DNA of 64,000 nucleotides from Aquimarina rhabdastrellae (GCA_947387485.1 CANDNT010000001.1:992001-1056000), one strand, 5' to 3'. Shown: positions 17,178 through 26,086, counted from the first letter of the stretch. Notes: generated by a model from the letters alone, not told the origin. Made by a program: numbers and translations.

Positions 17178-18521
17178 ATGTCTTTATCTCCTTTACAAGC
17201 CATTTCTCCTATCGATGGTCGTTATGCCAGTAAAACACAAAGTTTAAGTACTTATTTTAGCGAAGAAGCTTTAATCAAATATCGAGTTCTCGTAGAAGTT
17301 GAATATTTTATTGCTTTATGTAATTTACCATTACCTCAATTAGAAAACATAGATACTGCTGTTTTTGAACAACTACGTGCTATTTATACTTCTTTTTCTA
17401 CCACAGATGCTCAAGCAATAAAGGATATTGAGAACGTCACAAATCACGATGTAAAAGCTGTTGAATATTTTATAAAAGAAAAATTTGATAATTTAGGTTT
17501 ATCACAATACAAAGAATTTATCCATTTTGGGTTAACCTCTCAAGATATTAATAATACTGCAATACCTTTAAGTATTAAAGAAGCTATACAAGAGGTTTAT
17601 ACTCCTATGTTTACTGATTTACTAGATAAATTAAAAAGTTTAGTTACAGAATGGGATGCTATACCTATGCTTGCTCGTACTCATGGGCAACCTGCTTCTC
17701 CTACTCGATTAGGAAAAGAGTTTCAGGTTTTTGTTACACGTCTTGAAGCACAGTTTGCTTTGTTAAAAGAGACCCCTAATGCTGCAAAATTTGGTGGTGC
17801 TACAGGTAATTTTAATGCTCATAAAGTAGCTTATCCTAATACGGATTGGAAAGCTTTTGGAGCTCATTTTGTTCAAGATATATTAGGTTTACACCATTCT
17901 TTTCCTACTACTCAAATTGAACATTATGATTATATGGCTGCTCAATTTGATGCTCTTAAAAGAATTAACACCATCATATTAGATCTTGATCGTGATATCT
18001 GGACTTATATCTCTATGGATTACTTTAAACAAAAAATCAAGAAAGGCGAAGTAGGATCTTCTGCTATGCCACATAAAGTTAATCCTATTGATTTTGAAAA
18101 TAGTGAAGGAAATATAGGTATTGCTAATGCTATTTTTGAACATCTTTCATCTAAATTACCTGTAAGTAGATTACAACGTGATTTAACAGATAGTACTGTA
18201 CTAAGAAATGTGGGTGTTCCTTTTGGACATACTTTGATTGCTTTTCAAGCAACCCTTAAAGGATTGAATAAATTATTGCTTAACGAAAGTAAATTTGCCG
18301 AAGATTTAGAAAAAAACTGGGCTGTTGCTGCTGAAGCGATTCAAACTATTTTAAGAAGAGAAGGATATCCTAATCCATATGAAACATTAAAAGGTTTAAC
18401 TCGTACTAATGCTGTTATCAATCAAGAATCTATTCGTGATTTTATAGAAACACTAGACGTATCTGAAAACATCAAAAACGAATTAAAACAAATAAAACCA
18501 GACAATTACACCGGAATATAA
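17178..18521 (+). CDS. purB: Adenylosuccinate lyase
   Basis: Cleaves adenylosuccinate to AMP and SAICAR to AICAR in purine synthesis; homotetramer, fumarase/aspartase fold. 447 residues. Visible motifs: TSQDINNTA (near residue 119), ARTHGQPASPT with catalytic His (near 162) and the superfamily signature GSSAMPHKVNP (near 292-302) bearing the flexible catalytic Ser. The length and the N-terminal LQAISPIDGRY are typical of the short bacterial PurB form. Confidence 0.96.
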   Translation: MSLSPLQAISPIDGRYASKTQSLSTYFSEEALIKYRVLVEVEYFIALCNLPLPQLENIDTAVFEQLRAIYTSFSTTDAQAIKDIENVTNHDVKAVEYFIKEKFDNLGLSQYKEFIHFGLTSQDINNTAIPLSIKEAIQEVYTPMFTDLLDKLKSLVTEWDAIPMLARTHGQPASPTRLGKEFQVFVTRLEAQFALLKETPNAAKFGGATGNFNAHKVAYPNTDWKAFGAHFVQDILGLHHSFPTTQIEHYDYMAAQFDALKRINTIILDLDRDIWTYISMDYFKQKIKKGEVGSSAMPHKVNPIDFENSEGNIGIANAIFEHLSSKLPVSRLQRDLTDSTVLRNVGVPFGHTLIAFQATLKGLNKLLLNESKFAEDLEKNWAVAAEAIQTILRREGYPNPYETLKGLTRTNAVINQESIRDFIETLDVSENIKNELKQIKPDNYTGI

Positions 18522-18571
18522 GCAATACTAAGGTTATGTAATCTCACATAATTTTTGTAACTTCTATTCTT

Positions 18572-18757
18572 GTGAATAGCAAGCAAAGTATCATATTAAG
18601 TGGATTTGTTTGTCTGGGGTTTATTTTAAGCGGGATTTTAGGAATATTAGATTATTTCGTTATAAAATTAATTCTAGGAGGAGCCTTTATGTTTATGCTC
18701 TTTAATCTATTTTATTACCATTTAAAAAAAGATAAAAATAAAGGGGAAAACAATTAG
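18572..18757 (+). CDS. Small membrane protein (61 aa)
   Basis: Starts at GTG. Two hydrophobic helices (about residues 6-25 and 30-48) and a Lys-rich tail; no family recognised. It follows purB by 50 bases and its stop codon lies in the loop of a terminator. Confidence 0.6.
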   Translation: MNSKQSIILSGFVCLGFILSGILGILDYFVIKLILGGAFMFMLFNLFYYHLKKDKNKGENN

Positions 18758-18768
18758 TTTTCCCCTTT
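18740..18768. terminator. Bidirectional intrinsic terminator
   Basis: AAAGGGGAAAAC, loop AATTA, GTTTTCCCCTTT: perfect 12-bp stem between the plus-strand small membrane protein gene and the minus-strand DUF4252 gene. Confidence 0.85.
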
Positions 18769-18789
18769 AACTCTTTTATACACTTATGC

Positions 18790-19326
18790 TTATTTAAATA
18801 GCTTTCCTATTTTGGCAAACTGAGATATGTCTACATTAGATTTATCAATTGATTCTGCTAGTTTAATCATTTTTTCAGGCTTCATATCTTTTCCTGTCAT
18901 TCTCACTAATCCTAAACCTTTATCTGGTGATTTTGCAAAAACGATTAATTCATCTATAGTATCATCGTCTCCAGTATACTTTAATACTACTTTTCCCATT
19001 TTGGTATTAAATTGCATTAAAGTTTGATAATTTTCATCTTTTAAGATTTCTGTGATTGCCTTTTGTTCTTTTTCATAAGTTTTTTTATTCGTCTCAGAAA
19101 TTGGCAATCCTATAAAATTAATTTTCTTGATAGAAGATAAAGTTTTTTGTCCTTCTTGATCCAAGTTAGCCTTTTGCTTATCTAATAAGCTCATAGGCAC
19201 ATCTATTGCTATAAATTCACTATTATCTTGTTGTGCTACAAAGTATTCTTGTAAACTAGGTTTACTATTACAACTCATCAGTAACGCTAAACACAACAGT
19301 GTCATTATTCTATATATTGTTTTCAT
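18790..19326 (-). CDS. DUF4252 lipoprotein
   Basis: 178 residues, lipoprotein signal ending LLMSC (about Cys19), followed by a DUF4252-like domain with the ending KMIKLAESIDKSNVDISQ. DUF4252 proteins are Bacteroidetes cell-envelope proteins of unknown function that commonly sit beside ECF sigma factors. Last gene of a four-gene operon (sigma factor, membrane protein, two DUF4252 proteins), 26 bases after the previous gene. Confidence 0.8.
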   Translation of the reverse strand: MKTIYRIMTLLCLALLMSCNSKPSLQEYFVAQQDNSEFIAIDVPMSLLDKQKANLDQEGQKTLSSIKKINFIGLPISETNKKTYEKEQKAITEILKDENYQTLMQFNTKMGKVVLKYTGDDDTIDELIVFAKSPDKGLGLVRMTGKDMKPEKMIKLAESIDKSNVDISQFAKIGKLFK

Positions 19327-19352
19327 AAATTATTTTCTTGATTGGGTTTGGT

Positions 19353-19880
19353 TTAATTTTTCTTTACATTCTTCAATTCTTCTCCTCCAGGTACATTAAG
19401 ATCATTTGCTAATCTTGATACCTGTTTAAGATCTATATCTCCCGTGATTGTAAGTACTACTGTTTCATGTTCTGTATCATCTATACCGTTTAAGAACATA
19501 AATAATTCACTTACATGATCATCGTCTCTACCAGGCTTTGAAAAAAACTTGATATTCTTTCCATCACTATTTACTCTCATCAACTCGTCTAATGATGATG
19601 TATTTAAGTATTTCTTTACATCTGCCTGCATTTTCTTACCTATATCATCATTCCCTGTTGCTAATACTTTAATATTTTTAATATTCTTTACTAAGTTTAA
19701 ATATTCTTGAGTTTCTGCATCATCACTATTAAAATCAATCTTACTCAACAATTTAAACATTTTACTAGTGATTACCACAGAAGATACGCCATTCATATCT
19801 TCGTATTTATCAAATGCACTTTGTGCGTTAGACAAAAATGGAACTAGTATTATTGCTAAAATTAATGTGATCTTTTTCAT
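19353..19880 (-). CDS. DUF4252 exported protein
   Basis: 175 residues with a cleavable-type signal peptide (MKKITLILAIILVPFLSNAQ) and no lipobox. DUF4252 fold, paralogous in layout to the next gene (both end in a segment about residue tolerance of TITGDIDLKQVSRLANDLN type). Probably periplasmic. In other Bacteroidetes these proteins are regulated by the neighbouring sigma factor; here the operon order supports the same, but function is unknown. Confidence 0.78.
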   Translation of the reverse strand: MKKITLILAIILVPFLSNAQSAFDKYEDMNGVSSVVITSKMFKLLSKIDFNSDDAETQEYLNLVKNIKNIKVLATGNDDIGKKMQADVKKYLNTSSLDELMRVNSDGKNIKFFSKPGRDDDHVSELFMFLNGIDDTEHETVVLTITGDIDLKQVSRLANDLNVPGGEELKNVKKN

Positions 19881-19904
19881 GTCTTTAACTATTTTCTCTT
19901 TGTT

Positions 19905-20357
19905 TTATTTAATAAGTTTTTTTGTAGTGTTACCAAATTCTCCCAGGTACACTAAATCATTTTTACCCTTATTCATATATTTTGAAACCATGTCTAGGGC
20001 TTTCTTGGTTTCTTGTAAAGCATATTGCGCTTCTCTTTTTTGTTCTTCTTCTGTTTTAAATCCATCTGAAAGAACAGGGAATTGTTGGTAAAAAATCCCC
20101 ATAGCTACAATAATTGATGCCGCTACACCAACCCACTTATACATTTTAAAAGGTTTTGAGGTTTTGGTAGGAACAAAATCGATAGGTGCTTTACGGGTGC
20201 TCTCTTTAGCAAAATATTGAAACATAGATTTGTACTGCTCCAGATGAGGCGCCACTTGTTCTCTGGTAAAATAAACCTTTAACTCTTGTTCTTCAGATAG
20301 GGTCGTTTCTCCTTCAAAGTACTTTTCTAACAATTTTTCTACATTAGACAACTCCAT
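19905..20357 (-). CDS. Single-pass membrane protein, probable anti-sigma factor
   Basis: 150 residues: N-terminal cytosolic helical region (LEKYFEGETTLSEEQELKVYF), one membrane helix (about 73-92) and a charged C-terminal region. The N-terminal LxxYFxGxxTxxEE pattern is common in Bacteroidetes anti-sigma-like proteins encoded beside ECF genes. It overlaps the sigma gene by 14 bases, suggesting coupled synthesis of sigma factor and its inhibitor. The role is inferred from this layout. Confidence 0.7.
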   Translation of the reverse strand: MELSNVEKLLEKYFEGETTLSEEQELKVYFTREQVAPHLEQYKSMFQYFAKESTRKAPIDFVPTKTSKPFKMYKWVGVAASIIVAMGIFYQQFPVLSDGFKTEEEQKREAQYALQETKKALDMVSKYMNKGKNDLVYLGEFGNTTKKLIK

Positions 20358-20853
20358 AATTATGCTTTTTTATTAATTGTTCTCTTATTATTTTTCTTCC
20401 TCTTGACAAGGCTACACGTACTGCTGTTTCTTTCATATTAAGCATTTTAGCTATTTCTGAATTATCATATTGCTCAATATCACGCAACTGTACTATTAAT
20501 CGTTGTTGTTCTGGTAAAGTATCCATAATCTTACCTACCCAACTCATGCTATCTTTAGCTTCTATATCTCGCTGTAAAGAGGTATTTTCATCTTGATAAT
20601 TATTATGTACAATTTTAAGATTACTTGCTTGTTTTGATTTTAATTTATCAAAACAGTAATTCTTAGTCATTGTCATAGCAAAAGCTTCTACATTTTTATA
20701 TTCAGTTATTTTGGTTTTATTTCGCCATAACTTTAATAAAATTTCTTGTGTAGCATCTTCTGCTTCTTCATTACTTACCAGCAAGCGTTTGGCTAACCTA
20801 AAGAGCTTATCTTTAAATCCATTGGTTAATGTTATAAACGCTGTTTCTTTCAT
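20344..20853 (-). CDS. ECF-type RNA polymerase sigma factor
   Basis: 169 residues: sigma region 2 (EEAEDATQEILLKLWRN, about 31-47, with the aromatic -10 contact segment AFAMTMTKNYCFDKLK) and region 4 (PEQQRLIVQLRDIEQYDNSEIAKMLN type, split here at about 114-150), joined by a short linker. First gene of its operon, preceded by a GTAAC-N16-CGTCT element resembling an ECF promoter, so autoregulation is likely. It probably drives the DUF4252 genes downstream. Confidence 0.92.
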   Translation of the reverse strand: MKETAFITLTNGFKDKLFRLAKRLLVSNEEAEDATQEILLKLWRNKTKITEYKNVEAFAMTMTKNYCFDKLKSKQASNLKIVHNNYQDENTSLQRDIEAKDSMSWVGKIMDTLPEQQRLIVQLRDIEQYDNSEIAKMLNMKETAVRVALSRGRKIIREQLIKKHNYGVV

Positions 20854-20894
20854 CTTTGATTGGTTGTTATAAGCTTTTTTGCTTTATATAAGGG

Positions 20895-20920
20895 AGACGA
20901 TACACCTTAAACTTTGTTAC
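20895..20920 (-). promoter_or_regulatory. Candidate ECF sigma promoter (autoregulation)
   Basis: Minus strand GTAAC (20916-20920), 16-base spacer, CGTCT (20895-20899), about 42 bases upstream of the sigma gene start. The AAC / CGTC pair with 16-base spacing is the usual pattern of ECF promoters. Confidence 0.65.
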
Positions 20921-21061
20921 AAACTTTTTTCAAAATTATAATAAACTCCTTACATTTAGTGTTTATTATATAGTTTATTGTGGTTGCTATCATATGATTT
21001 TTAGGGCTTTCTGCCTATTTTCTAGTCATATTAGCTTTCTTTATAAAAATTGAGAAAAAGA

Positions 21062-22519
21062 ATGAAATTCCTTAAAAAAATTACCTTACTACTTGTTGTT
21101 ACACTTTCTATAAGTAGTTGTTTTAAAGACAATGATGATGTTATTTCCCTTATTAATTTTAATGACCCTAATGATTTAGAAATAGAAGATTTTGTATGGA
21201 AAGCTATGAATGCTTTCTATTTATACAAACCAGATAATCCTGATCTAGCAAATGATCGCTTTGCTACTCAAGGAGAATATGAAGAGTATTTACGTACTTT
21301 TGAAAATGCAGATGATCTTTTCTTTAATGGTTTAGTAACTAGCTTTGATCGCTTTAGTTTTAGAACACTTGATTATAGAGAACTAGAAAATTCTTTTGCT
21401 GGTATTAGTAAGAGCAATGGAATGGAATTTGGCTTAGTAAGATTATCAGAAAATTCAAGTCAAGTATTTGGTTATGTACGTTATGTTATTCCTAATTCTC
21501 CTGCTGCTGCCGCAGGTTTGCAACGTGGGGTAATTTTTAACCGTATAGATGATGTAGAACTCACTGATACTAATTTTAGAGAGCTTATTGCTCCAGATAC
21601 TTATACTATAGGACTAGCTACATTAAGTAATGCTACTTTAACCCCTTTAAACGATACAGTTTCTCTAACAAAAGTAGAATTAACAGAAAATCCTGTTCAT
21701 ATTGCAAAAACATTAACTGTAAATAGTCAAAAAATAGGTTATGTTCTTTATAATTCTTTTGTAGGTAATTTTGACGAACAGCTTAATAATGCTTTTGGAC
21801 AATTAAGAGCCGATGGAGTTACAGATCTTATTTTGGATTTGAGATATAATGGTGGTGGTTCTGTTGAATCTGCTATTGATTTAGCAAGCATGATTACAGG
21901 TCAATTTAATGGTCAACTATTTTCTACGGAACAATGGAATCCTGATATCCAAGCTATTTTAGAAGAAAACAACCCTGATAGATTAACAAATTATTTCAAT
22001 AATACTATTCGCACAGGAGCTGCTATTAACAGCTTAAATTTAGGTCGTATTTTTATTATCACTTCTTCGCGTAGTGCTTCTGCTAGTGAATTGGTAATAA
22101 GTGGTCTTGATCCTTATATTAATGTAATGACCATAGGAGATACTACAACTGGTAAGTTCCAAGCTTCTATTACCTTATATGATTCTAGTGATTTTGGTAG
22201 ACAAGGTGTTAATCCCAGACATTTTTATGCCTTACAACCTCTAGTATTAACTAGTGCCAATGCAGATGGTGTTACAGGCTTTATAGATGGGTTAACTCCT
22301 GATGTTGAAATTAGAGAAGATTTTGAAAACCTAGGAATATTAGGTGAAGAAACTGAACCACTTCTTGCTGCTGCAATTGATCAAATTGTCTCTCGTAGAT
22401 CAAATGTTATCTATAATACTCAAAAAAGAGAACAACTGGGAGATGCAAAAATGAATAATCTACTAGATCAAGAAATGTATAAAGAATATGACTTTTCTAT
22501 TAATCGTAAAGATTTTTAG
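21062..22519 (+). CDS. S41-family C-terminal processing peptidase, lipoprotein
   Basis: 485 residues from the ATG at 21062 (an in-frame TTG lies 12 bases upstream but the lipoprotein signal fits the ATG). Signal MKFLKKITLLLVVTLSIS ends in SC (about Cys21), then an acidic stretch. A PDZ-like region (PNSPAAAAGLQRGVIFNRID) precedes the S41 serine peptidase domain with DLRYNGGG and the nucleophile segment SRSASASELV, followed by GDTTTGK. It is a peptidase likely acting in the periplasm or at the cell surface. Stand-alone gene; substrate unknown. Confidence 0.9.
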   Translation: MKFLKKITLLLVVTLSISSCFKDNDDVISLINFNDPNDLEIEDFVWKAMNAFYLYKPDNPDLANDRFATQGEYEEYLRTFENADDLFFNGLVTSFDRFSFRTLDYRELENSFAGISKSNGMEFGLVRLSENSSQVFGYVRYVIPNSPAAAAGLQRGVIFNRIDDVELTDTNFRELIAPDTYTIGLATLSNATLTPLNDTVSLTKVELTENPVHIAKTLTVNSQKIGYVLYNSFVGNFDEQLNNAFGQLRADGVTDLILDLRYNGGGSVESAIDLASMITGQFNGQLFSTEQWNPDIQAILEENNPDRLTNYFNNTIRTGAAINSLNLGRIFIITSSRSASASELVISGLDPYINVMTIGDTTTGKFQASITLYDSSDFGRQGVNPRHFYALQPLVLTSANADGVTGFIDGLTPDVEIREDFENLGILGEETEPLLAAAIDQIVSRRSNVIYNTQKREQLGDAKMNNLLDQEMYKEYDFSINRKDF

Positions 22520-22537
22520 TCAATTCTTATCGATATA

Positions 22538-22569
22538 AAAAAAGCTCCTTAGTTCTAAGGAGCTTTTTT
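22538..22569. terminator. Bidirectional terminator
   Basis: AAAAAAGCTCCTTA, loop GTTC, TAAGGAGCTTTTTT between the convergent S41 peptidase and TonB receptor genes. Confidence 0.9.
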
Positions 22570-22585
22570 CTTATAAACTTAACAC

Positions 22586-24532
22586 TTAAAAATTCAGTTC
22601 TAACCCTATTTTAACATTACGTCCTCTAGTATTAAACCCAAAAATTTCTTGATAATCTTCATTAGTGATATTATTTACTCCTCCAAATAATACCAGATGT
22701 TTACCAACTTTATGATTGATATAAAAATCTAAAACACCAAAAGCATCTAATTCTACAGGCGTAGGTGCAAAAGTTACTGGATCCACATTAGAAAAATCAG
22801 TATCTGTTCTTTTGGTATTATATTGATAACTAAGCGACGTAAATGTCTTTTCTCCAAAAGCATATCCTAATGATGCATTAATCTTATGTTCTGGAATACG
22901 GATATTGTCTGTTAGTTTATCAATATTTGTATACGTATAATTTGCATTTACAGATAATTTATCTCCAAAAAATTTAGTGCCTACTTCTACCTCAATCCCA
23001 TCAACTTCTACCTCATCATTTGCATTTATATTACTAAAAGTAGTTGAATCAAAAATAATCATATCATCGATTGCTCTATTAAAATATACTACACTAACTC
23101 TAGCTTTCTTTTGGTGAGATAATTCAATTCCTCCTTCTATTGTTGTGCTTGATTCAGGATCTAAATCAGGATTCCCTGAAGCAAAAGCGGTATCGTATAA
23201 TTGAAATAATGACGGAGTAATATAAGCAGTACTATATGAAGCTAATCCTTTGATATAATTATTCCCGAAACTATATGTATACGATGGATTAAAATTATAA
23301 ACTACTTGCTCTCCATAAGCACTGTGTATATTTAATCGTGCTCCTGCATTAATATTTAATCCAAAATCTGAAGTATACACCACGTTTAAATATGGATCTA
23401 CTATATCAAAATCTGCATCATCTGAGTTAATCGTTTCTCTTAAAGAATCTTCGCCAAAAGGAATGTTTTGTAAACTAAAATCACTATTTGATCCATTTAC
23501 CCCTATAACTGTATGTAATACATCATTAAAGTTATATGTATTATACAGATCAAATGTATGTATTTTACTATCATATACTGTAGGAAAATCAGAATCGATT
23601 TCTCTATCTAGTACGGCATAACTGTTTATAAAATTAATACTTCCTTTTTCATTAGCATAGGTATATTTCCAATTACTACCTATACGCAACTGTCTACTTT
23701 CGCTACGATTCTCTCCATCGATTAACCCTCCATTATCAAAATCGGCTCTATATTTATCTAGGTTTCCTAATACCTGTACTTTAAAACGATTAGAAAATGT
23801 ATAACCTATTTTTGCCAATACATTATATTTTGAAAAAGGGTCACTTTTTGCTCCTTCAGCTTCTACAGCAGAAAGTCCGTCTGTATACTGGTTACCAAAA
23901 CTTGCTTGATAATCAAACCGTCCTAATGTACCATGAATAGCAGCATAGTTAAAAAACTCTCTAGCATCATAATCTTGATCTTCTTGAGATTGATTTGTAC
24001 CTATACTCGTAGAAAAATTTGCAGCTATAGCTGATTTCCCTGCATTCTTGGTTGTAATATTAATTACTGCTGCACTAGCTCCAGACCCATATAAGGTACT
24101 AGAAGCTCCTTTTAAAATTTCTATTTCTTTGATTTGGTTTACCGCCAATAATCGTAAATCAAAATCTCCTGCAGATGACGATGGGTCACTAACTGTAATT
24201 CCGTCAATACGAATGACTACTTGACGGTTACGACTTCCTCTTACATAATATCCTAAGTTCTGCCCAGCATTACTATCACTTCCGTTAATTTCGATACCTG
24301 CAACACGATTCAAGATCATCGCTGCCGACTGTCCTTGGCTACGTTCTAATTCTTGACTAGTGATTTTAGTAATCACTTTACCACTTTCTGTTCTTTTTAG
24401 TTTAATCTTAGCATCAGAGATAACCACCTCTTCTAATTCATTTACTTTTTCTTCTACTGTGCTTTCTTGTGCAAAAAGTACAGAAGACCCCAACAGCCAA
24501 ATTGCTGCCCCATAAAAAATCTTTTTGTTCAT
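22586..24532 (-). CDS. btuB: TonB-dependent outer membrane receptor for cobalamin
   Basis: 648 residues. Signal peptide (about 1-21), then a plug domain (about 45-150; SQELERSQGQSAAMILNRVA, LKGASSTLYGSGA), then a 22-strand type beta barrel ending in the aromatic C-terminal VKIGLELNF. No CarboxypepD_reg domain, so it is BtuB-like rather than SusC-like. Its leader contains a B12 riboswitch plus a terminator, and the B12 import and salvage operon lies on the other side, so vitamin B12 or cobamides are the likely substrate. The terminator at 22538 closes the gene. Confidence 0.9.
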   Translation of the reverse strand: MNKKIFYGAAIWLLGSSVLFAQESTVEEKVNELEEVVISDAKIKLKRTESGKVITKITSQELERSQGQSAAMILNRVAGIEINGSDSNAGQNLGYYVRGSRNRQVVIRIDGITVSDPSSSAGDFDLRLLAVNQIKEIEILKGASSTLYGSGASAAVINITTKNAGKSAIAANFSTSIGTNQSQEDQDYDAREFFNYAAIHGTLGRFDYQASFGNQYTDGLSAVEAEGAKSDPFSKYNVLAKIGYTFSNRFKVQVLGNLDKYRADFDNGGLIDGENRSESRQLRIGSNWKYTYANEKGSINFINSYAVLDREIDSDFPTVYDSKIHTFDLYNTYNFNDVLHTVIGVNGSNSDFSLQNIPFGEDSLRETINSDDADFDIVDPYLNVVYTSDFGLNINAGARLNIHSAYGEQVVYNFNPSYTYSFGNNYIKGLASYSTAYITPSLFQLYDTAFASGNPDLDPESSTTIEGGIELSHQKKARVSVVYFNRAIDDMIIFDSTTFSNINANDEVEVDGIEVEVGTKFFGDKLSVNANYTYTNIDKLTDNIRIPEHKINASLGYAFGEKTFTSLSYQYNTKRTDTDFSNVDPVTFAPTPVELDAFGVLDFYINHKVGKHLVLFGGVNNITNEDYQEIFGFNTRGRNVKIGLELNF

Positions 24533-24565
24533 CTTTAAGATTTATTGCATTAATAAATACCTCAG

Positions 24566-24591
24566 GAAAAAAGTATGCAGTCTCGCATACT
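24566..24591 (-). terminator. Expression-platform terminator of the B12 riboswitch
   Basis: Minus strand AGTATGC, loop GAGACT, GCATACT followed by six T, 34 bases before the btuB ATG and downstream of the B12 box. A second hairpin AAACTTT/AAAGTTT (about 24595-24615) lies between box and terminator and may be the alternative structure. Confidence 0.75.
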
Positions 24592-24626
24592 CAAACTTTT
24601 ATCCCGAAAGTTTGAAATATTGAACA

Positions 24627-24808
24627 ATGGCAGGTCTCCTGGCTTGCGTCTTATCTATTCCCTTCCCGTTAAAAAAACAAACAGTGGGTTTGAGTTATAG
24701 ATAACCATTCTTATAGAACTTAGCTTACAGTTGCGGGAACAGCTCAGGTTTCACACCTGATTCCCTTTTAATTTATCTTTACAGAATTGTAGCGATAAAA
24801 CCATAATT
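24627..24808 (-). promoter_or_regulatory. Cobalamin (AdoCbl) riboswitch
   Basis: Minus strand carries the canonical B12 box AGCCAGGAGACCTGCC (24629-24644). Further 5' it has the conserved core GTTCCCGCAACTGTAAGC, the GGGAATCAGGTGTGAAACC stem and a CCCACTG segment. Order and spacing fit the cobalamin aptamer. It should switch off the receptor gene when adenosylcobalamin is plentiful, probably by favouring the terminator at 24566-24591. Confidence 0.95.
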
Positions 24809-24813
24809 CGGCG

Positions 24814-24846
24814 CAAAAGTAGTACTAAAAAAAGGATTTCCCCAAA
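24814..24846 (-). promoter_or_regulatory. Promoter of the riboswitch-btuB transcript
   Basis: Minus strand TTTG (24843-24846), 21-base spacer, TACTTTTG (24814-24821). The predicted transcription start lies just at the 5' edge of the riboswitch, which supports both calls. Confidence 0.75.
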
Positions 24847-24903
24847 TTCAAATTGATATTCAGTCCTAATTCAGTTTAAATTTCTCTTTTCAGAATTTAC
24901 TTT

Positions 24904-24921
24904 AATTGAACTAGTTCAATT
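24904..24921. promoter_or_regulatory. Perfect 18-base palindrome, candidate operator
   Basis: AATTGAACTAGTTCAATT is fully self-complementary. It lies between the btuB promoter (minus) and the DsbA-like gene (plus, 120 bases away). The TTGAAC-TA-GTTCAA form resembles dimeric winged-helix repressor sites (MarR/HxlR types), but no regulator gene is adjacent. Confidence 0.5.
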
Positions 24922-25007
24922 TTTCTATGAATACTCCAATTTATTTTTGCTCAAATTTTTAGACTTATTATCATAATACATTTATACTTATATTTAATAT
25001 ATCCTAA

Positions 25008-25024
25008 TAGCTATTAAATAGCTA
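25008..25024. repeat. 17-base inverted repeat before the DsbA-like gene
   Basis: TAGCTATT-A-AATAGCTA, 17 bases before the ATG at 25042. It could be an operator or an RNA hairpin in the 5' UTR. Confidence 0.45.
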
Positions 25025-25041
25025 TAAAACTATTTTAATTA

Positions 25042-25665
25042 ATGACGAAGAAATTATATTACATCATGGATGTTCATTGTGGATGGTGCTATGGAAATAG
25101 TGAAAACATTAGCACTCTAGAATTAACATTTCAAGACCGTATTGATATTGAAATATTAGTTGGAGGGATGTGGTTACCTCCTAATGCACCTATAGGTGGT
25201 TCTCAACTTTATGATTTTATCAAAACACATGCCCCTAGAATGGAAGCAACTACAGGAGCTCAAGTTACTCCTTTATTTTATTCGCTTACTCAGGATTCTT
25301 CATACACTTTTAGTAGTCTTGAACCTAGCTGCGCTATTACACTAATCAAAGAAATAAATCCATCAAAGGCTTTGTCATTTTCTAGTGCTCTTCAAAAAGC
25401 CATATTTAAAGACGGAAAACGACTTGACCAATTAGAAGCTTATATACCTATACTCAAACGTTTAAATTTAGATCTTGACTTTTTTAAAGCACATTGGCTT
25501 TCTAATACTAATATAACTAATACTACAACTGAGTTTAATCTTTCTAATAATTTGGTCTCTGGATTCCCTACACTTCTTATAGATATAGATGGTCAAAAAA
25601 AGGTTTTAGCTTCTGGTTATTTTAATCTTACTGAAATGACACAAACAATACAAATTTTAATATAA
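25042..25665 (+). CDS. DsbA-family (FrnE-like) thiol protein
   Basis: 207 residues, no signal peptide, so cytosolic. The N-terminus MTKKLYYIMDVHCGWCYGNS carries a redox CGWC motif (13-16) at the thioredoxin position, followed by an all-helical insert typical of DsbA/FrnE proteins and a thioredoxin end (SGFPTLLIDIDGQ with the cis-Pro). It is followed by a DoxX gene 19 bases on. A cytosolic oxidoreductase or isomerase acting in thiol stress is likely; DoxX and DsbA-like genes are often linked. Confidence 0.8.
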   Translation: MTKKLYYIMDVHCGWCYGNSENISTLELTFQDRIDIEILVGGMWLPPNAPIGGSQLYDFIKTHAPRMEATTGAQVTPLFYSLTQDSSYTFSSLEPSCAITLIKEINPSKALSFSSALQKAIFKDGKRLDQLEAYIPILKRLNLDLDFFKAHWLSNTNITNTTTEFNLSNNLVSGFPTLLIDIDGQKKVLASGYFNLTEMTQTIQILI

Positions 25666-25684
25666 CTTTTAAAAATTCGTAATT

Positions 25685-26086
25685 ATGAAAAAAAATATTG
25701 ATTTAGGTATTCTTATACTACGTTTAACTTTAGGTATATTAATGCTGTTTCACGGGATAGCTAAACTTTCTTCTGGAGTATCTTTCATAGAAAGTACACT
25801 AGAAGCTTCAGGTCTTCCTTCTTTTATAGCTTATGGTGTTTATTTTGGCGAAGTTATCGCTCCCGTTCTACTCATTATTGGATATAGAACTCGAATAGCA
25901 GCTCTTTTACTATCTTTTACCATGCTCTTTGCTATGTTAATGGTACACTCTGCAGAAATCTTCACACTTTCTCCACACGGTGGTTGGGCTGTTGAGCTAT
26001 TAGGACTTTTCTTATTTGGTGGCATTGCTTTATTCTATACTGGAGGTGGTAAATATGCATTTTCAAAAACAAATACTTGGGATTAA
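25685..26086 (+). CDS. DoxX-family membrane protein
   Basis: 133 residues, four hydrophobic helices: LGILILRLTLGILMLFHG, a helix around EVIAPVLLIIGY, RIAALLLSFTMLFAML and VELLGLFLFGGIALFY. Matches the DoxX/DoxD family in size and in the N-terminal LRxxxGxxMxxHGxxK pattern. 19 bases after the DsbA-like gene, probably cotranscribed. DoxX proteins have been linked to thiol and oxidative stress in other bacteria; the exact role here is open. Confidence 0.85.
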   Translation: MKKNIDLGILILRLTLGILMLFHGIAKLSSGVSFIESTLEASGLPSFIAYGVYFGEVIAPVLLIIGYRTRIAALLLSFTMLFAMLMVHSAEIFTLSPHGGWAVELLGLFLFGGIALFYTGGGKYAFSKTNTWD

